The notes: generated by a model from the sequence alone, not told the origin. A stretch of DNA of 64,000 nt from Lumbricus terrestris (GCA_949752735.1 OX457042.1:29064616-29128615), one strand, 5' to 3'; positions 14,196 to 23,371 are shown, numbered from the stretch's first letter. Numbers and translations are program-made.

Positions 14196-17100
14196 GCTGT
14201 ATACATCAGTAACCAAGAAATGACAAAAATATCTCTCATCTGTCAGAAATTTGCACAACCAGCACATAATATGTTTTGATAACTATGGATAAGGAGGTGT
14301 TAAGGACAGTTTTTAAAGAAGTCCTTACAAAAACAAAAATAATAATAATAATATTTATTTATCTATCTATCGACTCAAACTCACATGCACACAGTGGGAT
14401 TACAAGATTATAGTAGTAACAGACGACAGCAAGTCTAACAGAAGTCGATTTATGGCAGCCAGCAAGGTGTCCATCTATCCACCTGTCCGTTTTACAGTTA
14501 CCCCTACGGGGTGAAAGGCTTATTCAACCTTATGGGGCTAGCGGGTATTGAACCCGCTTCATTCTGATCCTCATACTAGCATACTACCATTCAACCATTT
14601 TTCAACTCCAGGGTCTAGTGTAAGATAGAGTTAAAGTTCAACAGGTCTTCTCTCACAGTAACCACTCAGATGGACATTAGACTTCTCAACCAAACCATTA
14701 ACCATATTTCAGGCAATGGAATGTGTGGTCTATAATAATACTCTATGATATATATATCACATTTAACACACACAGCACTTGAACTGAGAGAGTCTAAAGA
14801 TGCCACGGTATATATAAATGATCTGGGAGACACTAACATACAGACTCTTACAGTACAAAACAGAAACAGAGAAAGACAGACAGACAGACCTATGCAAGCA
14901 TACACAGACAAACAGCAAAAGACCGACAAACACAGACATAAAAGCACAGATAGAGAATTACCGTAGACATAGTCATACACGTATACATATATTGTTAGCG
15001 AACAAGGCATTCCAAAGTAGACTACAAATCACTCATAATAAGCTTATTATCCCATTAAACCAAAATGTTCAACAGATTAATTATTACAAATGTATTAACC
15101 AGTTTAGTTAAGGTGATAGTCCAACAACTGACAGCTAAACCGTCCTGAATGATGTAATCTAGCTACGTCTCTTCTGAGCTTTTATCAGAAGGCTCAATGA
15201 AGAGCTGATAGTAGGAAAACAGATCACCAATGAATCTTATAAAGTGACAAAAATAGCTAGTCATCAAAGAAAAGTGTTAAAAAAAACCATCGGAAGTTAA
15301 GAAAGTGATGGAGATAGGACATGCTTAGTCTACTTCGCTGTGCTGAAAGTTAGATTAGGATTTTTTAAATTCCTCTTTTAACAATCTGGCTGACCGCAAC
15401 CAGTTACAGTGAACAGTTATGCAATTGAAACAAAGCACAAGAACACAAATCACAGAAGATATAAATCTTAACTACTAACAGATCAGACAGCCTGCAATAC
15501 ACGCAGGGCTGTACACGAGAGTATGTGCGGGTATACAACGTATACTCACCTCACAAAGAACTTAATTGGGGGGGGGGGGAAATGTGCGATAGAAAAATTA
15601 CAAGCAGAAAGTACTTAAAAATTGCGGAAAGCAGCGGTTTTTGGGTTGTCGTGCATGCGAATGGGCAAATGCAAGCACGGAAAAAAGGTGATGACTAAAA
15701 AAGGTCGTCACAAATTTTGGTGACTAAAAATAGGTCGTCAGAAATCTTTCAGCCCAAAAAAAGTCGATTTTTTAATCGGCCGGCGTGTACTTACCTCAAA
15801 ATTTACCAGTACAGCCCTGAATACACATGCAACGGTATATCAGGACAGCCCGATCTCCTCCCAATAATTATTGCTTAATCATTGAACCGGGCTACCTTAT
15901 CACATTTTAAAGTTCTGGTTATGGTCCTTAATGAATCATGCAAGCCACAGCACTCATATGAACGGTGTATGAAACCAAACACTTGAGAGCCTGAGAGGCC
16001 AAGTTTAACCACTTCGCAAACACTCAACGATAAAATAATGGAGTGCTGCAAAAACAAAGACGCTTAAAATTAACAAATCAGAATTGTTTCAGTCCACAAT
16101 AAAGAGAGATTTGGTCGGTCTGAACAGCTTTTGGAGACGTCTTGACAGAAACAAATTTACATAAAGAATCTTCGAGTGGCAAGAAAGATAAACAATGGTT
16201 AGTTGGTTACGCAACAAAAGGATGGCAAGGCGTTTGAAGGCAAAGTGCAGGAAGGTAGAGTAAGAATAGGAGGACCACTGGACAGGCAAGCGCAGAAAGG
16301 CAAGGTAAATTTTAAAGGTCAAGACTTAGGGGTAAAGTGTGGTGATGTAATACAAGGCAGATTAGGCAAGTCGAAGAATGAAAATGTAAGCTAAGTTACG
16401 AGTACTAGATGTAAGATACTTACATAACTTGAGGTAAAGAAGGGAAAGTTGCCATGACAGAAAATAAACTTATATAAAGTAAAACAAATTGATACAAATA
16501 ATGGAGTAAAGATGTTCTGCCCCTCTGATCCTATGGCAATCGACCCAGACTTCCTTTGAACTACTCTTACAGGCAACCCTTTTGACCTAATAAGCTTGTG
16601 CCTCGCGCTTCGCTTTTGAGTGGTGCTTTAGAAGTTTGGAGATTACGATTACAACATTTACAAGTACAGAGTGAAGGTAAATTGAAACAGGCAAAGATAA
16701 TGTAGGTAACGTACTGTAAGTAAGGTAATGTGGTAAATCGAAGTGAGAGATGGTAAGCAAGGTATGGCATTTGCAATGTGACAGTCCTGAGGTGGCATAC
16801 GGTAAGAGAAGTAATGGAGGTGAGAAAAAGTAAGGCGAGGTAGATGTAAGGGAAAGATAGATGAGACAAAGTACTTCAGGTAAAGCAAAGGTTAAAGAAG
16901 TAGGGGAGGTAAGAAAGTAAATGTAAGGCAAAGTAAACGAAAGAGGCAAGGAAAGGGCAATGAACAGAAGGTTAGGCAAGATTTGCGACAACAATTTCAC
17001 ATGACGCAATGTGAAATTGATTGTTCTATGAACTGTCCAAATTCACAACGTTACGACTAAGACTGAAACGCAAGAAGCAGAGGCAAATACATTGACATTA

Positions 17101-17299
17101 TGTCACATCATGTCAGACGCACAGATCAAGTAACGGAGCCCTGCCAAAAGCAAACATAAAAGACAATGGGAAACGCTTACCAAAGCGCCGTGCATACAGG
17201 TGGTAGGCATCAACGCTGGCGCCATCTGGACTTCTGATGTTTGTGAACGACGAATGGACACTGCGGATCTTGTTCATGATTCTTGGTTCATCGCAAGAA
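146..17299 (-). CDS. SESTD1-like protein: CRAL-TRIO (SEC14) domain plus spectrin repeats, 10 exons, partial at 3' end
   Basis: Ten exons run in descending order: 17299-17181, 13262-13200, 12580-12466, 10560-10467, 8817-8734, 8378-8265, 7015-6835, 5937-5714, 1905-1754 and 326-146. All have AG/GT boundaries, and every phase joins without a stop, giving about 442 residues. Residues 1-45 form an N-terminal extension, about 45-210 a CRAL-TRIO domain, about 211-290 a spectrin-like helical region, and about 290-442 a spectrin repeat. Landmarks are GGRDRRGGPIL, IPSEE-like SVPSEESVKKGFTVLVD, the domain-closing LGGRLSYEHEQWI, and VVDWILGPGEKLL. The same domain order occurs in SESTD1, TRIO/Kalirin and MCF2-type RhoGEFs. 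The start MEAC...GGRDRRGG and the VVDW..GPG spectrin motif resemble SESTD1 most closely. SESTD1 is a phospholipid- and TRPC-channel-associated cytoplasmic protein; that function is family knowledge only. No RhoGEF domain is visible, but the 3' end lies outside the window. A TRIO or MCF2 relative remains possible. Confidence 0.82.
327..1147. other. Intron 9 unique sequence, no gene seen
   Basis: AT-rich intron with a (GGT/ACC)-rich patch near 980-1030. No exon is needed here, because the flanking exon phases join directly. Confidence 0.6.
1148..1410. mobile_element. hAT-like MITE, CAGTGGC family, 8-bp TSD
   Basis: The element begins CAGTGGCACAGCC and ends GTCACGCCACTG. It is flanked by a perfect 8-bp duplication GCAGCATA (1140-1147 and 1411-1418). 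It belongs to the same family as the copies at 19.5, 33.2, 51.2 and 55.2 kb. Confidence 0.85.
1560..1738 (+). mobile_element. Possible LINE 3' end with GATTT-type tail
   Basis: The sequence has T-rich 3'UTR-like composition, then AATAAACCCATTTTGATTTG repeated as (ATTTTG/GATTT). This resembles the simple-repeat tail of a non-LTR element. No coding part is visible. Confidence 0.35.
1754..1905 (-). CDS. SESTD1-like exon 9: spectrin repeat core
   Basis: The exon is 152 bp, acceptor TTTCTTCAG, donor CG|GTGATT. It encodes VVDWILGPGEKLLGSQTEIG and continues to QHEQLELK...CEQLAKN. The W and the TEIG motif are typical of TRIO/SESTD1 spectrin repeats. Two bases (CG) of an Arg codon carry over to the next exon. 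Confidence 0.85.
1937..4919. repeat. 3-kb tandem satellite, ~25-bp unit
   Basis: About 120 head-to-tail units of AATCTAATCTACTATTTAT followed by TTAGTT, CTATTT or TTATTT. The two main variants often alternate, giving an apparent 50-bp higher-order unit. The right part has extra AATCT insertions and short units. The array sits entirely inside intron 8 of the SESTD1-like gene. Confidence 0.95.
4920..5432. repeat. Degenerate TACATTACA/TACATCACA tandem repeats
   Basis: After the satellite the sequence is a degenerate array of TACATCACACTGTATTACAT-like words with a period of about 40 bp, clearest at 5225-5430. Confidence 0.7.
5433..5605 (+). mobile_element. tRNA-derived SINE (family 1), plus orientation
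   Basis: B box GGTTCGAATCC at about 5454, then ACCTTGGGCAAGTCCTTCAC, then the GCGCTATAACAAGTGCACAT 3' end running into (CATA)n. The tRNA-like A box is truncated at the left end. Confidence 0.85.
5714..5937 (-). CDS. SESTD1-like exon 8: linker and first helix of spectrin repeat
   Basis: The exon is 224 bp, acceptor TGTGCAG, donor ACC|GTACGT. It encodes RDFHMKLNAGVGSALPG... and then a long helix VKRAVELIESKIDRVKNLF... to EQAMKT. Joined to the next exon (VVDWI...), the distance to the conserved DW equals that in TRIO repeat 1, so no exon is missing inside the 3.8-kb intron. Confidence 0.85.
5940..6340. repeat. Tandem repeat, ~32-40-bp unit
   Basis: At least seven degenerate units contain CATACTGGCAGTTAACGTAA followed by CAGGCAAAATATAT. 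They lie directly upstream of SESTD1-like exon 8 (plus-strand right side). Confidence 0.85.
6370..6800. repeat. CTCACTCA / CATGCTTG low-complexity repeat
   Basis: Degenerate (ACTC)n tandem sequence fills this intron segment. The open frames across it are low-complexity. Confidence 0.75.
6835..7015 (-). CDS. SESTD1-like exon 7: helical linker / first spectrin-like segment
   Basis: The exon is 181 bp, acceptor CCATTCCAG, donor CAAG|GTCAGA. It encodes TMERYLKDVDTISRDLDDFY... through AEKLAFQ. The sequence is charged and predicted helical, with heptad-like spacing. The split last codon completes as Gly in the next exon. Confidence 0.82.
7105..7330 (-). mobile_element. tRNA-derived SINE (family 1), minus orientation
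   Basis: GAGCACTTATTATAGCACCCC at the left is the SINE 3' end. GGATTCGAACC (reverse B box) lies near 7264, and the tRNA-like head ends near 7325. A TATG-rich stretch abuts the 3' end. Confidence 0.8.
7331..8264. other. Intron 6, no gene; short 31-bp repeat
   Basis: AT-rich unique intron. It includes three 31-bp tandem units (GACACAACAATTAAAATTGA...) at about 8158-8252, next to exon 6. No other feature was seen. Confidence 0.6.
8265..8378 (-). CDS. SESTD1-like exon 6: end of CRAL-TRIO domain
   Basis: The 114-bp phase-0 exon has donor ATT|GTAAGT. It encodes the closing motif LTVDLGGRLSYEHEQWIANR, which corresponds to L..(D/F)GG.L.Y.H..W in CRAL-TRIO/spectrin proteins. Confidence 0.87.
8734..8817 (-). 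CDS. SESTD1-like exon 5: CRAL-TRIO central strand
   Basis: The 84-bp phase-0 exon encodes 28 residues, RALSGAVHSIYVLQMTKPKS and onward, equivalent to the HVALIIKPD-type strand of SEC14 domains. The acceptor is TTTTTTAG and the donor CCCAG|GTTTGT. An (AAT)n microsatellite at 8621-8655 lies just beyond the donor. Confidence 0.8.
8818..9755. other. Intron 4, left part, no gene seen
   Basis: AT-rich unique sequence without recognisable exon or transposon ends. Confidence 0.5.
9756..10140. repeat. Degenerate ~60-bp tandem repeat
   Basis: Repeated modules of AATGCTATCAAGTGCTA followed by GTGGCTTTAAGA-like spacers occur six or seven times with heavy divergence. Confidence 0.65.
10160..10380 (-). 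mobile_element. tRNA-derived SINE (family 1), near full length
   Basis: From GTGCACTTGTTATAGCGCC to the tRNA-like head at CACTACACCATCGCGTCCC. It includes reverse B box GGATTCGAACC and the reverse-core GACTTGCCCAAGGTC-type word. It lies 90 bp from exon 4. Confidence 0.9.
10467..10560 (-). CDS. SESTD1-like exon 4: CRAL-TRIO, GFTVLVD segment
   Basis: The acceptor is TTGACAG and the donor ACG|GTTTGT. It encodes (S)EESVKKGFTVLVDNRKG..., which aligns with the PSEE..KRGFTVIVD segment of TRIO/SESTD1. The first codon is completed across the intron as Ser. Confidence 0.85.
10561..11460. other. Intron 3, right of exon 4; no gene seen
   Basis: Unique AT-rich sequence. (AAT)n at 11069-11085 followed by TTTTATTCTTGTTCATGGCAC may be the simple tail of an unrecognised retroposon. 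Confidence 0.4.
11461..11610. repeat. Tandem repeat, ~21-bp unit
   Basis: Six or more units of AAGCAGGAAATATTATAATCA with single-base variation. Confidence 0.8.
11634..12345. mobile_element. Fold-back DNA transposon with ~200-bp inverted arms
   Basis: The element starts CTATAGGGGCATTCCATGTC and ends with its near-exact inverse, ACGTGGAATGCCCCTATAG. The inner arms, including GACCGATGTCCGAGATATGG, also pair. As a result both strands read the same peptide (MSEIWV.EIDQNGSIFADRSK) from opposite arms. TATA at both tips is compatible with a TA duplication. No transposase was found, so it is non-autonomous. Confidence 0.88.
12466..12580 (-). CDS. SESTD1-like exon 3: CRAL-TRIO, GGRDRRGGPIL segment
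   Basis: The acceptor is TTGTGTCAG and the donor CCCAG|GTACTC. It encodes GRDRRGGPILWFP and ends in LVYLGSVP(S), which is the strongest family signature in the gene and matches the TRIO, Kalirin and SESTD1 SEC14 domains. Confidence 0.85.
12598..12665 (-). mobile_element. 3' fragment of tRNA-SINE family 2
   Basis: AATAATAATAATCTTCGTTT followed by a sequence matching the ends of the 17.4- and 60.3-kb copies (CAGTATGATTACAA). Confidence 0.5.
13200..13262 (-). CDS. SESTD1-like exon 2: start of CRAL-TRIO domain
   Basis: The 63-bp exon encodes NSMEACQLYDILRMKAICLT. The first and last codons are split with the neighbouring exons and both become Gly. In mammalian SESTD1 the protein begins at an equivalent Met-Glu-Ala, so the upstream exon looks like an N-terminal extension. 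Confidence 0.75.
13465..13682 (-). mobile_element. tRNA-derived SINE (family 1)
   Basis: Runs from ACACTTGTTATAGCACC to the head CACTACACCACCACACCCC, with GGATTCGAACC at about 13616. Confidence 0.88.
13720..14200. repeat. Short degenerate tandem repeats
   Basis: 13730-13910 is a GGGTAGGGTAA-type purine repeat. 13945-14030 holds three units of TACATTGCTATGCTGTTACA. 14154-14193 is (ATT)n. Confidence 0.7.
14338..14612 (-). mobile_element. tRNA-derived SINE, family 2 relative
   Basis: (AAT)n tail at the left, and at the right a minus-strand tRNA-like head: TGGTTGAATGGTAGTATGCT followed by GCGGGTTCAATACCCGC. The acceptor stem does not close, so it is not a functional tRNA. Confidence 0.7.
15504..15819. 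mobile_element. hAT-like MITE, CAGGGCTGTAC family
   Basis: Ends are CAGGGCTGTAC and GTACAGCCCTG, flanked by AATACACG/AATACACA (7 of 8 match). Confidence 0.75.
16570..16990. repeat. Degenerate GTAAGG/AGGTAA purine-rich repeat
   Basis: Many copies of AGGTAAGG- and AAGGTAAAG-like words. On the minus strand they give Leu/Ser/Tyr-rich open frames, which I regard as composition artefacts. Confidence 0.6.
17181..17299 (-). CDS. SESTD1-like exon 1 in window (N-terminal extension)
   Basis: This 119-bp exon encodes SCDEPRIMNKIRSV... through AYHLYARRFG. Its donor is G|GTAAGC and its phase (one extra base) matches the next exon. An in-frame ATG lies 7 codons in, at NKIRSV. The acceptor TTTCAAG is acceptable but weak, so this could be the first coding exon with some 5'UTR or an internal exon. 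Confidence 0.65.
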
Positions 17300-17367
17300 C
17301 TTGAAACACAACGTACAATGTATGATCAGCAGGGGAACGGCAGAAAATAAGCGCGTGACCCACACGT

Positions 17368-17735
17368 TGATAATAATAATAATAATAATCTTCGTTTATT
17401 AACATTCAATCTGACAGATCGCAGAATGATTAAAGATACAAGTTACACGAAAAACGGCCAGCTTAGCACGACACGCAGGTCGGCTACAGCAGGCTCGGTA
17501 GCTTAACACTAATGGCCTAAGTGCTGGAACGCGCCTGGTACAACCAAGCCAGGAGTGGGAGGGCGATCTTATTTTCAACAGACCCTAGGCAAACAACACA
17601 ACAGAAAGCGCCAATGGCAGCCAACAGAATATTCAAATAATTTTATGCCCTGAGCGAGACTTGAACCCAGGTCGAGAACTAATGACTACTTGGTTTATCG
17701 ACCAGCGCTCTCTCAACTGAGCTACAGACCCCTCA
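17368..17735 (-). mobile_element. tRNA-derived SINE (family 2), near full length
   Basis: On the minus strand the head reads GTCTGTAGCTCAGTTGAGAG (A box) and GGGTTCAAGTC (B box). The body is shared with the 60.3-kb copy, and the 3' tail is (ATT)n. The tRNA-like part lacks a closing acceptor stem. Confidence 0.85.
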
Positions 17736-17739
17736 TGAT

Positions 17740-19237
17740 TTATGTGGAGTTGATGTGGAGTTGCAGTGTGCAATGAAGACTTTACAGTGGGGTCCTAAGA
17801 ACGACCGGGGTTGACCTCCTGGCAATTTTCACCCTGTGTATGATGACACTTATAATTCAACGTAGTCAGAGGAACAAAGGCAGGAAAAACAGAATGGAAA
17901 AAGTGCTCCCTAAAGCTCATCTCGAATGAAAAATCGGGAAGTGTCAATAATGACTTCTCTTAGCCTAAACATAAGGAAAATGGCTAGCGACACCCTCACT
18001 ACCCGAGAGTGGTAGTGAACCATCAGAGTGCTTACAACACCCATGTTCGGTTTGGGACAAAATTAGACTTGAAATCTCAAAACAAATTTCCGCCAAGGCA
18101 TGAATTTTAAACGAACAATAAGTGGGCAACGGGCAAGTAGGGTAAAGGGATAATGTAGCTGCTCACCAAGTAGTCTAAAGGAGAGTGATGTAGCATTGTC
18201 ATTGTAGCGAAATGTAGCTACAAACAACGCTGTCTTGATGTAGCGCAACGTAATTTTCATTGTCAAGTATCACATAAAGTAGGTAAGCATGCAACGATAT
18301 GAGATAATTATTGGAATTGAGAAACATCAGTGCACCATTAGAGTCTTAGAAAGTGCTATATAAATATCCTATTCATAAGCACATACCATACCTTACTTAC
18401 GCACATCCAACCAACCTGCCGACCTACCCAGTCAGACTTACCTTTATTATAAAATATAGAAACATCATCATTTACAACAACTTTGCATTGCAATGTCCTT
18501 ACCTTACTAAACCATCGCCACTGTTACAATTATTCCGATATCAACTAACGATTTGCGTGGGAGAGATGACCTACAATTCAAAGGGGGCAGGTGGTAGCAC
18601 TTCAGAATACCTAACTCTGAATTTAATCGTTCGATTCATCTACCACCTGGATGCCAGCGACATCGGAACTGGTACTACCACCTGGAAGGTATGGGTAGTA
18701 CGACTACGAAGTAGTGACTATAATAATATCACGAGAATAAGCTGGATATTTCAAAATCCTCACTCGAGATCCCACCACCCCTTATGGCACAAAATGGACT
18801 CGCCCAATATGAGGACAGGTGAGACATGCCGACAATAACAGTGGCCACTTACCTCGTTCAACGGCGCAAACACACACCTGAATCGCCAACAGTTCCACAA
18901 CAAACTCCTAATTTAGATTCAGAATTTTCTATAAATCTCGAATAAATGCTTATGCTTTATATTCAAATCGCCGCGACCACAAACTTTAATAATTATTATT
19001 GTCCACCGACTTTCGAAGCACCTTTATCACGCCACATGGAGGGTAATGGAACAGCCAATTGACATTCCATTTATGGCGGTTCCGAGATTAACCCTCCGGT
19101 ACCCGGCGCGAATACAGCAATCCTTTGGCACTGTAAATATTCTTAGGTCTGTTGAATTTGACGCATAAATTATAATGCGGCACCAAACACAATCTAGCTC
19201 AAACATAACTAATAATTATTATTTACAACTCCACATG
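17740..19237. other. Intergenic sequence, no gene seen
   Basis: I see no splice-supported exon. The 161-residue open frame at 18353-18838 has no recognisable domain. The paired words CTACCACCTGG and GGTGGTAGCAC near 18590-18690 are local repeats. Confidence 0.4.
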
Positions 19238-19510
19238 CAGGGCTAAAAGTGGGTGGGAACGCGTGGAAACGGTGTTCCCACTAGCTAGGCTACTCTCGAA
19301 ATTCCTTTTTTGCATTGCATAAGCTTATAATTATCAGGCTAATAAAAGAATCCATGGGTCTCTATAGCTAGGCTACCTGAAACAAGATATGAAGAACAGG
19401 GAGAAAGCGCAAAGAAGAGCTTCGAAAATGATTTGGGGTTGCACAGATTTAAACTATGAAGAAAGGTTGAAAGGATGTGGGCTAGCGACACTGGAGAGAA
19501 TGAACCTCCC

Positions 19511-19880
19511 CAGTGGCGGAGCCAGGATTTCTGTTTTGGGGGGCTGAATTTGCGGGCAAAAATTTTCCGTTTTCAGCAGCCAAAATTTCTGACGACCTTT
19601 TTTTAAGTCATCGGCCAAAATCTCACGAAAATTGTCCATTTCAGGCGCCAAAATTTCTGACGACCTTTTTTTAGTCATTTGGTCGTAATCTCAAGAAAAT
19701 GCCATGGGTCCTTTTTCATATCCGCCAATCTGTCTGGCAAACCCTCGTGCGTACCTTTGCGGGTTTTTTTTTGGGGGGGCTAAAGGTTTTTTTGCGCTAA
19801 TATTTTTTTACATGGGGAAAAAATGGATCGCCTTTTTAGGGGGCTTAGCCCCTAGCCCCCCCCCCCTAGCGCCGCTACTG
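19511..19880. mobile_element. hAT-like MITE, CAGTGGCGG family, 8-bp TSD
   Basis: Ends are CAGTGGCGGAGCCAGG and GCGCCGCTACTG, with perfect duplication AACCTCCC on both sides. The internal TCTGACGACCTTTTTTTAGT word is present twice. Confidence 0.87.
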
Positions 19881-20391
19881 AACCTCCCCACTGCCGAAAT
19901 GGCCCCTACGCCTATGTATGCTATGCTATACTATGTTATGCTATGTCATGTTATATGTAAAAGCCTATATATAGGCCTATGTGTACGGCTCACTATGCAT
20001 GGAACCCTTTGAAACAGATGCGCGTTCCAATCAAACTCTCCTTCGGCGTTCCCGCTGCTCACTCATTAATTTTTGGTGAGTTCCCACAAAATCCCACTGC
20101 TCGTGATCATCCAAATCACTTTTAAGTTGCCACTGTCCGTGCGGTTACCCATTGCACGCCCATGCAGTTACTATATATATAGGCCTAAGTCCATCCTGTA
20201 GTTCCAGTAATTAAATAGGCTACAACATTATCGTGCCATTGGATGGAAACATTAGCCATTAATCAAGGGATGCTGTAAAATGGTTAGCCTATTAGCTACG
20301 CTAATATTCAAAAGGTTCCGAATTGACCTCTGGGGGCCGATAAGTAGAATTCAATACATGATGAGAATGTTAACCTGCACGACACACGCTT

Positions 20392-20395
<4 letters not shown>

Positions 20396-20442
<47 letters not shown>
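20396..20442. repeat. (TA)n microsatellite
   Basis: An uninterrupted TA run is seen. Confidence 0.95.
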
Positions 20443-20445
<3 letters not shown>

Positions 20446-20517
20446 GTGCCTGCTATCTGCCTGCATGTATACCTGTTTCTTTGTTTGCGTAGCCTAAGCA
20501 TGTTTATGATATACGCT

Positions 20518-20584
20518 TGTCTGTCTGTCCGTTAGCTTGTCTGGGTATACGGTATACACAGACAAGCTAACGGACAGACAGACA
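20518..20584. repeat. Near-perfect 67-bp palindrome
   Basis: Arms of about 33 bp (TGTCTGTCTGTCCGTTAGCT... and its complement) meet around GTATACGGTATAC with a one-base centre and one internal mismatch. Confidence 0.9.
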
Positions 20585-21004
20585 GGCTATAGGCCTAGGC
20601 CTACACTTAGACAGGTATACACTATGCCTGTCAAAGTATAGGCCTAGCTTATGTTTGTCTGTTTCCATGCCTGCCCATGAGCTGTCTCCTCTGTCTTCTG
20701 TTACGGCATCTGATTTCCCCAATCGAGTTTGGTCGTCAACTCGTCAAGGTATTACATTTCGATGCTACAATTATTATAATTATTATTATTGCAGCCTAAT
20801 GATTTGCAGGTATGTATGCCCGCGCATGCGCATCGACTCTGTAGTATCGGAGACGATCAGATAATATATAGAGGCCACTCGAGATCTCTTCTCATAATCT
20901 CACTGCCCTCTTTCTATCTTCTCTATATATATATCTGCGTCGTTGTGTGTCTCTTTGTATGTAGGCCTATATACTTATATAAATTATATATTTGTATATA
21001 TATA

Positions 21005-21275
21005 GTTCTGTCTGTCTGTCTGTTTGTCTGTATCTGTATGTATCTCTGTCTGTATATCTGTCTGTATCTCTGTCTGTATCTCTGTCTGTCTGTCTGTCTG
21101 CCTGCCTGTCTGTCTGTCCGTGTATCTCTGCCTGTATATCTGCCTGTATCTCTGTCTGTATCTCTGTCTGTCTGTCTGTCTGCCTGCCTGTCTGTCTGTC
21201 CGTGTATCTCTGCCTGTATATCTGCCTGTATCTCTGCCTGTCTGTCTGTCTGTCTGCATATCTGTTTCTGTCTGT
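21005..21275. repeat. (TCTG)n / TGTATCTC microsatellite
   Basis: TCTG tracts are interspersed with TGTATCTCTG, and one block of about 110 bp is duplicated. All six frames stay open because the unit has no stop codons. Confidence 0.93.
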
Positions 21276-21544
21276 CGGTGTACGTGCGCTGTGCGGTGTG
21301 CGTATACATGTAGGTCCTAGTATATACGTATGTGGATGTGTGAGTGCGTGCGTGTGCGTGTGTCACTTTCACGTACGTCCCCTAGCTACCACTCATTCAA
21401 TAACCGACGGGTATGTAGGCCTATAAAGTATACATAGGCCTACATAGTGCAGACCCGATGCACTTTGTTGTGTATCCCAATCCGCCAGCAGATCTGCGCT
21501 TGTGGATTTAGAATGTAATCTAATTTGCCCCCCAATCTATGATT

Positions 21545-21760
21545 TAATGTTGGTGATGCTTTCGAGCGCCTCTAGCGACGTCGCCGTTCGTCACTTGGCC
21601 AATATGGCGCAGTGAGAAGAGGACCTAGGCTAATTGGTGTGGTACGTACGGTGGTACCTTAGAGAACACTCGACCTCTGGAAACCGGTTTCGGATCTCCT
21701 CGAGATTATGCCGTGTGAACAACCCTCTGAGTCGACGCAGCGCTCGTGAATAATCTGGTG
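21545..21760 (-). promoter_or_regulatory. Possible promoter/5' region of the SESTD1-like gene
   Basis: This non-repetitive segment is locally richer in CpG and contains CCAATATGGCGC (21599-21610), which includes YY1-like ATGGCGC and CCAAT words. It lies about 4.3 kb upstream of the first visible exon of the minus-strand gene. No TATA box or transcript evidence can be seen, so this is inference only. Confidence 0.2.
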
Positions 21761-21905
21761 CCCTGCGCTTAAGTCTTGGGTGTCGCTTTAGAAACCTGGG
21801 ACCCAGCTGGGAGTTTACCAGATTTACGATGTTGTATTCGCGTTTAATTGTAGCCTACTTCTGCTTCTTCTTGAATAACCGTACAAATAATTTATAGCCT
21901 ACGGA

Positions 21906-22251
21906 CAAGGGCGGATACAGGAATTTTCAAAAGGGAGGGGGCAAAAATTTTCGGTCTTGAGGCAGAGAAAAAATTTCGACTTAGTCGTCGAAAAATCTGA
22001 TGACCTTTTTTAGTCATTTGCCTCCAATTTTCAAGAAAAGATACCATTTCATCAGCCAAAAAGTTGATGACCATTTTTTAGTCGTACGGGCCGCGTGTGC
22101 GGATTTCGTGGGTGTGGCGTGTGTGTGTGGGAAGGGCCTACGGAATTATTCTTGGGGGCCACGTCAACTTTCCGAGCCAGAATAGCTGGTCAAATATAAA
22201 GAAATTTCTAAATGGGGCCATGGCCAGATTGGCCCTCTGGATCCGCCCCTG
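21906..22251. mobile_element. hAT-like MITE, GGCGGAT variant
   Basis: Ends are CAAGGGCGGATACAGG and GGATCCGCCCCTG, flanked by CCTACGGA/CGTACGGA (7 of 8). The interior is shared with 35.75-36.0 kb. Confidence 0.72.
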
Positions 22252-23099
22252 CGTACGGATGTAAATTATTGAATGCATGTCCGCTGCTGCATGACAATGT
22301 CAGATTATTCTTGACATGCGGTGTGTTGTATGCCGTTCACATAAACCTCCTCTGTCCAAAAATGTCATATTCTTCTGAAGTTTCCATCTGACTTGATTTC
22401 CTAAGGCCTTAATTAGTTCCGACAAAAAAAACTTCCAATAAGGTGGTCTAAACAAATGACTCCGGCCAGCGGTTTTAGAAGGTCATCATCTGAAATGACA
22501 AAAAACGAAGCGTTTGGCAAATTATGACAATTGCATGATCTACAACAACTCATCCTTTCATCGACGTAGGACACTCGAGATCGCTTGACGCTGACAATTA
22601 TAATAGGCCGTACAACAGTGTTTAATCTAGTCCCTCTGCTTTAGGAGTGTGGGGGGTGGGGGAGAATTCAGGTTTCTTAGGGAGACCATGCATTTTGGGC
22701 AGATTGCAACCGCTGAGCCGAGACATCGACGCCATATTGATTGATTGATATCCTTTGACTCGACATTTTTTCTGATGACCTTTTTTCAGTCTTTCTCCAA
22801 ACATTTCCAAAAAACATAGGCCTACCAGCTCCGCTACTGTGCAATCTGATGACTTGTTTTAGTATGCTTCAATGTTCCTCTGTCAGATTATTCTATCGCG
22901 GAATTTTACATGCCTACATTTCTCTGGGTGGGATGTTCCATGTAGCCTTCTTCTGTGGGGGGGGGGGGAGAATGTTACATGTAGGTCTACATATGTAGGC
23001 TAGACAGCAACTCAGGAGTTTTTCTGAGTGATGTCATTCCTGGGGGGAACTTCTCCCAGAGATGTCTAGAAACACTGGGCCGCATAAGCCTGTACCTGT
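22252..23099. other. Intergenic, partial MITE sequence only
   Basis: 22640-22850 resembles the GACGACCTTTTTTAGT interior of the CAGTGGCG family. The rest is unique AT-rich DNA. Confidence 0.4.
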
Positions 23100-23371
23100 A
23101 ACAAAATGGTATTCGGATTAAAACGCATAAAACACATTTTATATCAATCTTTTATTCACCAAATGATGGTAGCACAATTAATAAAACAACAAAGAAATAC
23201 AGCATTCACAGGACAGCATATCTGCCTGCATAGCACTAAAGACAGAAAACAGACTAAGTTTCCTTATTATAAAAGTTTGCATGCATAGGACTTCTAGGTT
23301 GACCTAAACCATATATCAAATGTTATACACAACAAGAATATATACACTGAAAATAACAAGCGCTCAAACAC

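Noticed and set aside
17640..17735. tRNA gene (also 14530-14612 and 60560-60642)
   Set aside because: A and B boxes are present, but the acceptor stem does not pair, and the tRNA-like part is fused to a repeated body and (ATT)n tail; these are SINE heads.
18353..18838. 161-codon open frame on the plus strand
   Set aside because: No domain, no splice or start support, and internal local repeats; length alone is not evidence in this AT-rich region.
21024..21426. Cys/Leu/Ser/Val-rich frames in TCTG repeats
   Set aside because: Microsatellite artefact; the frames are open on both strands.
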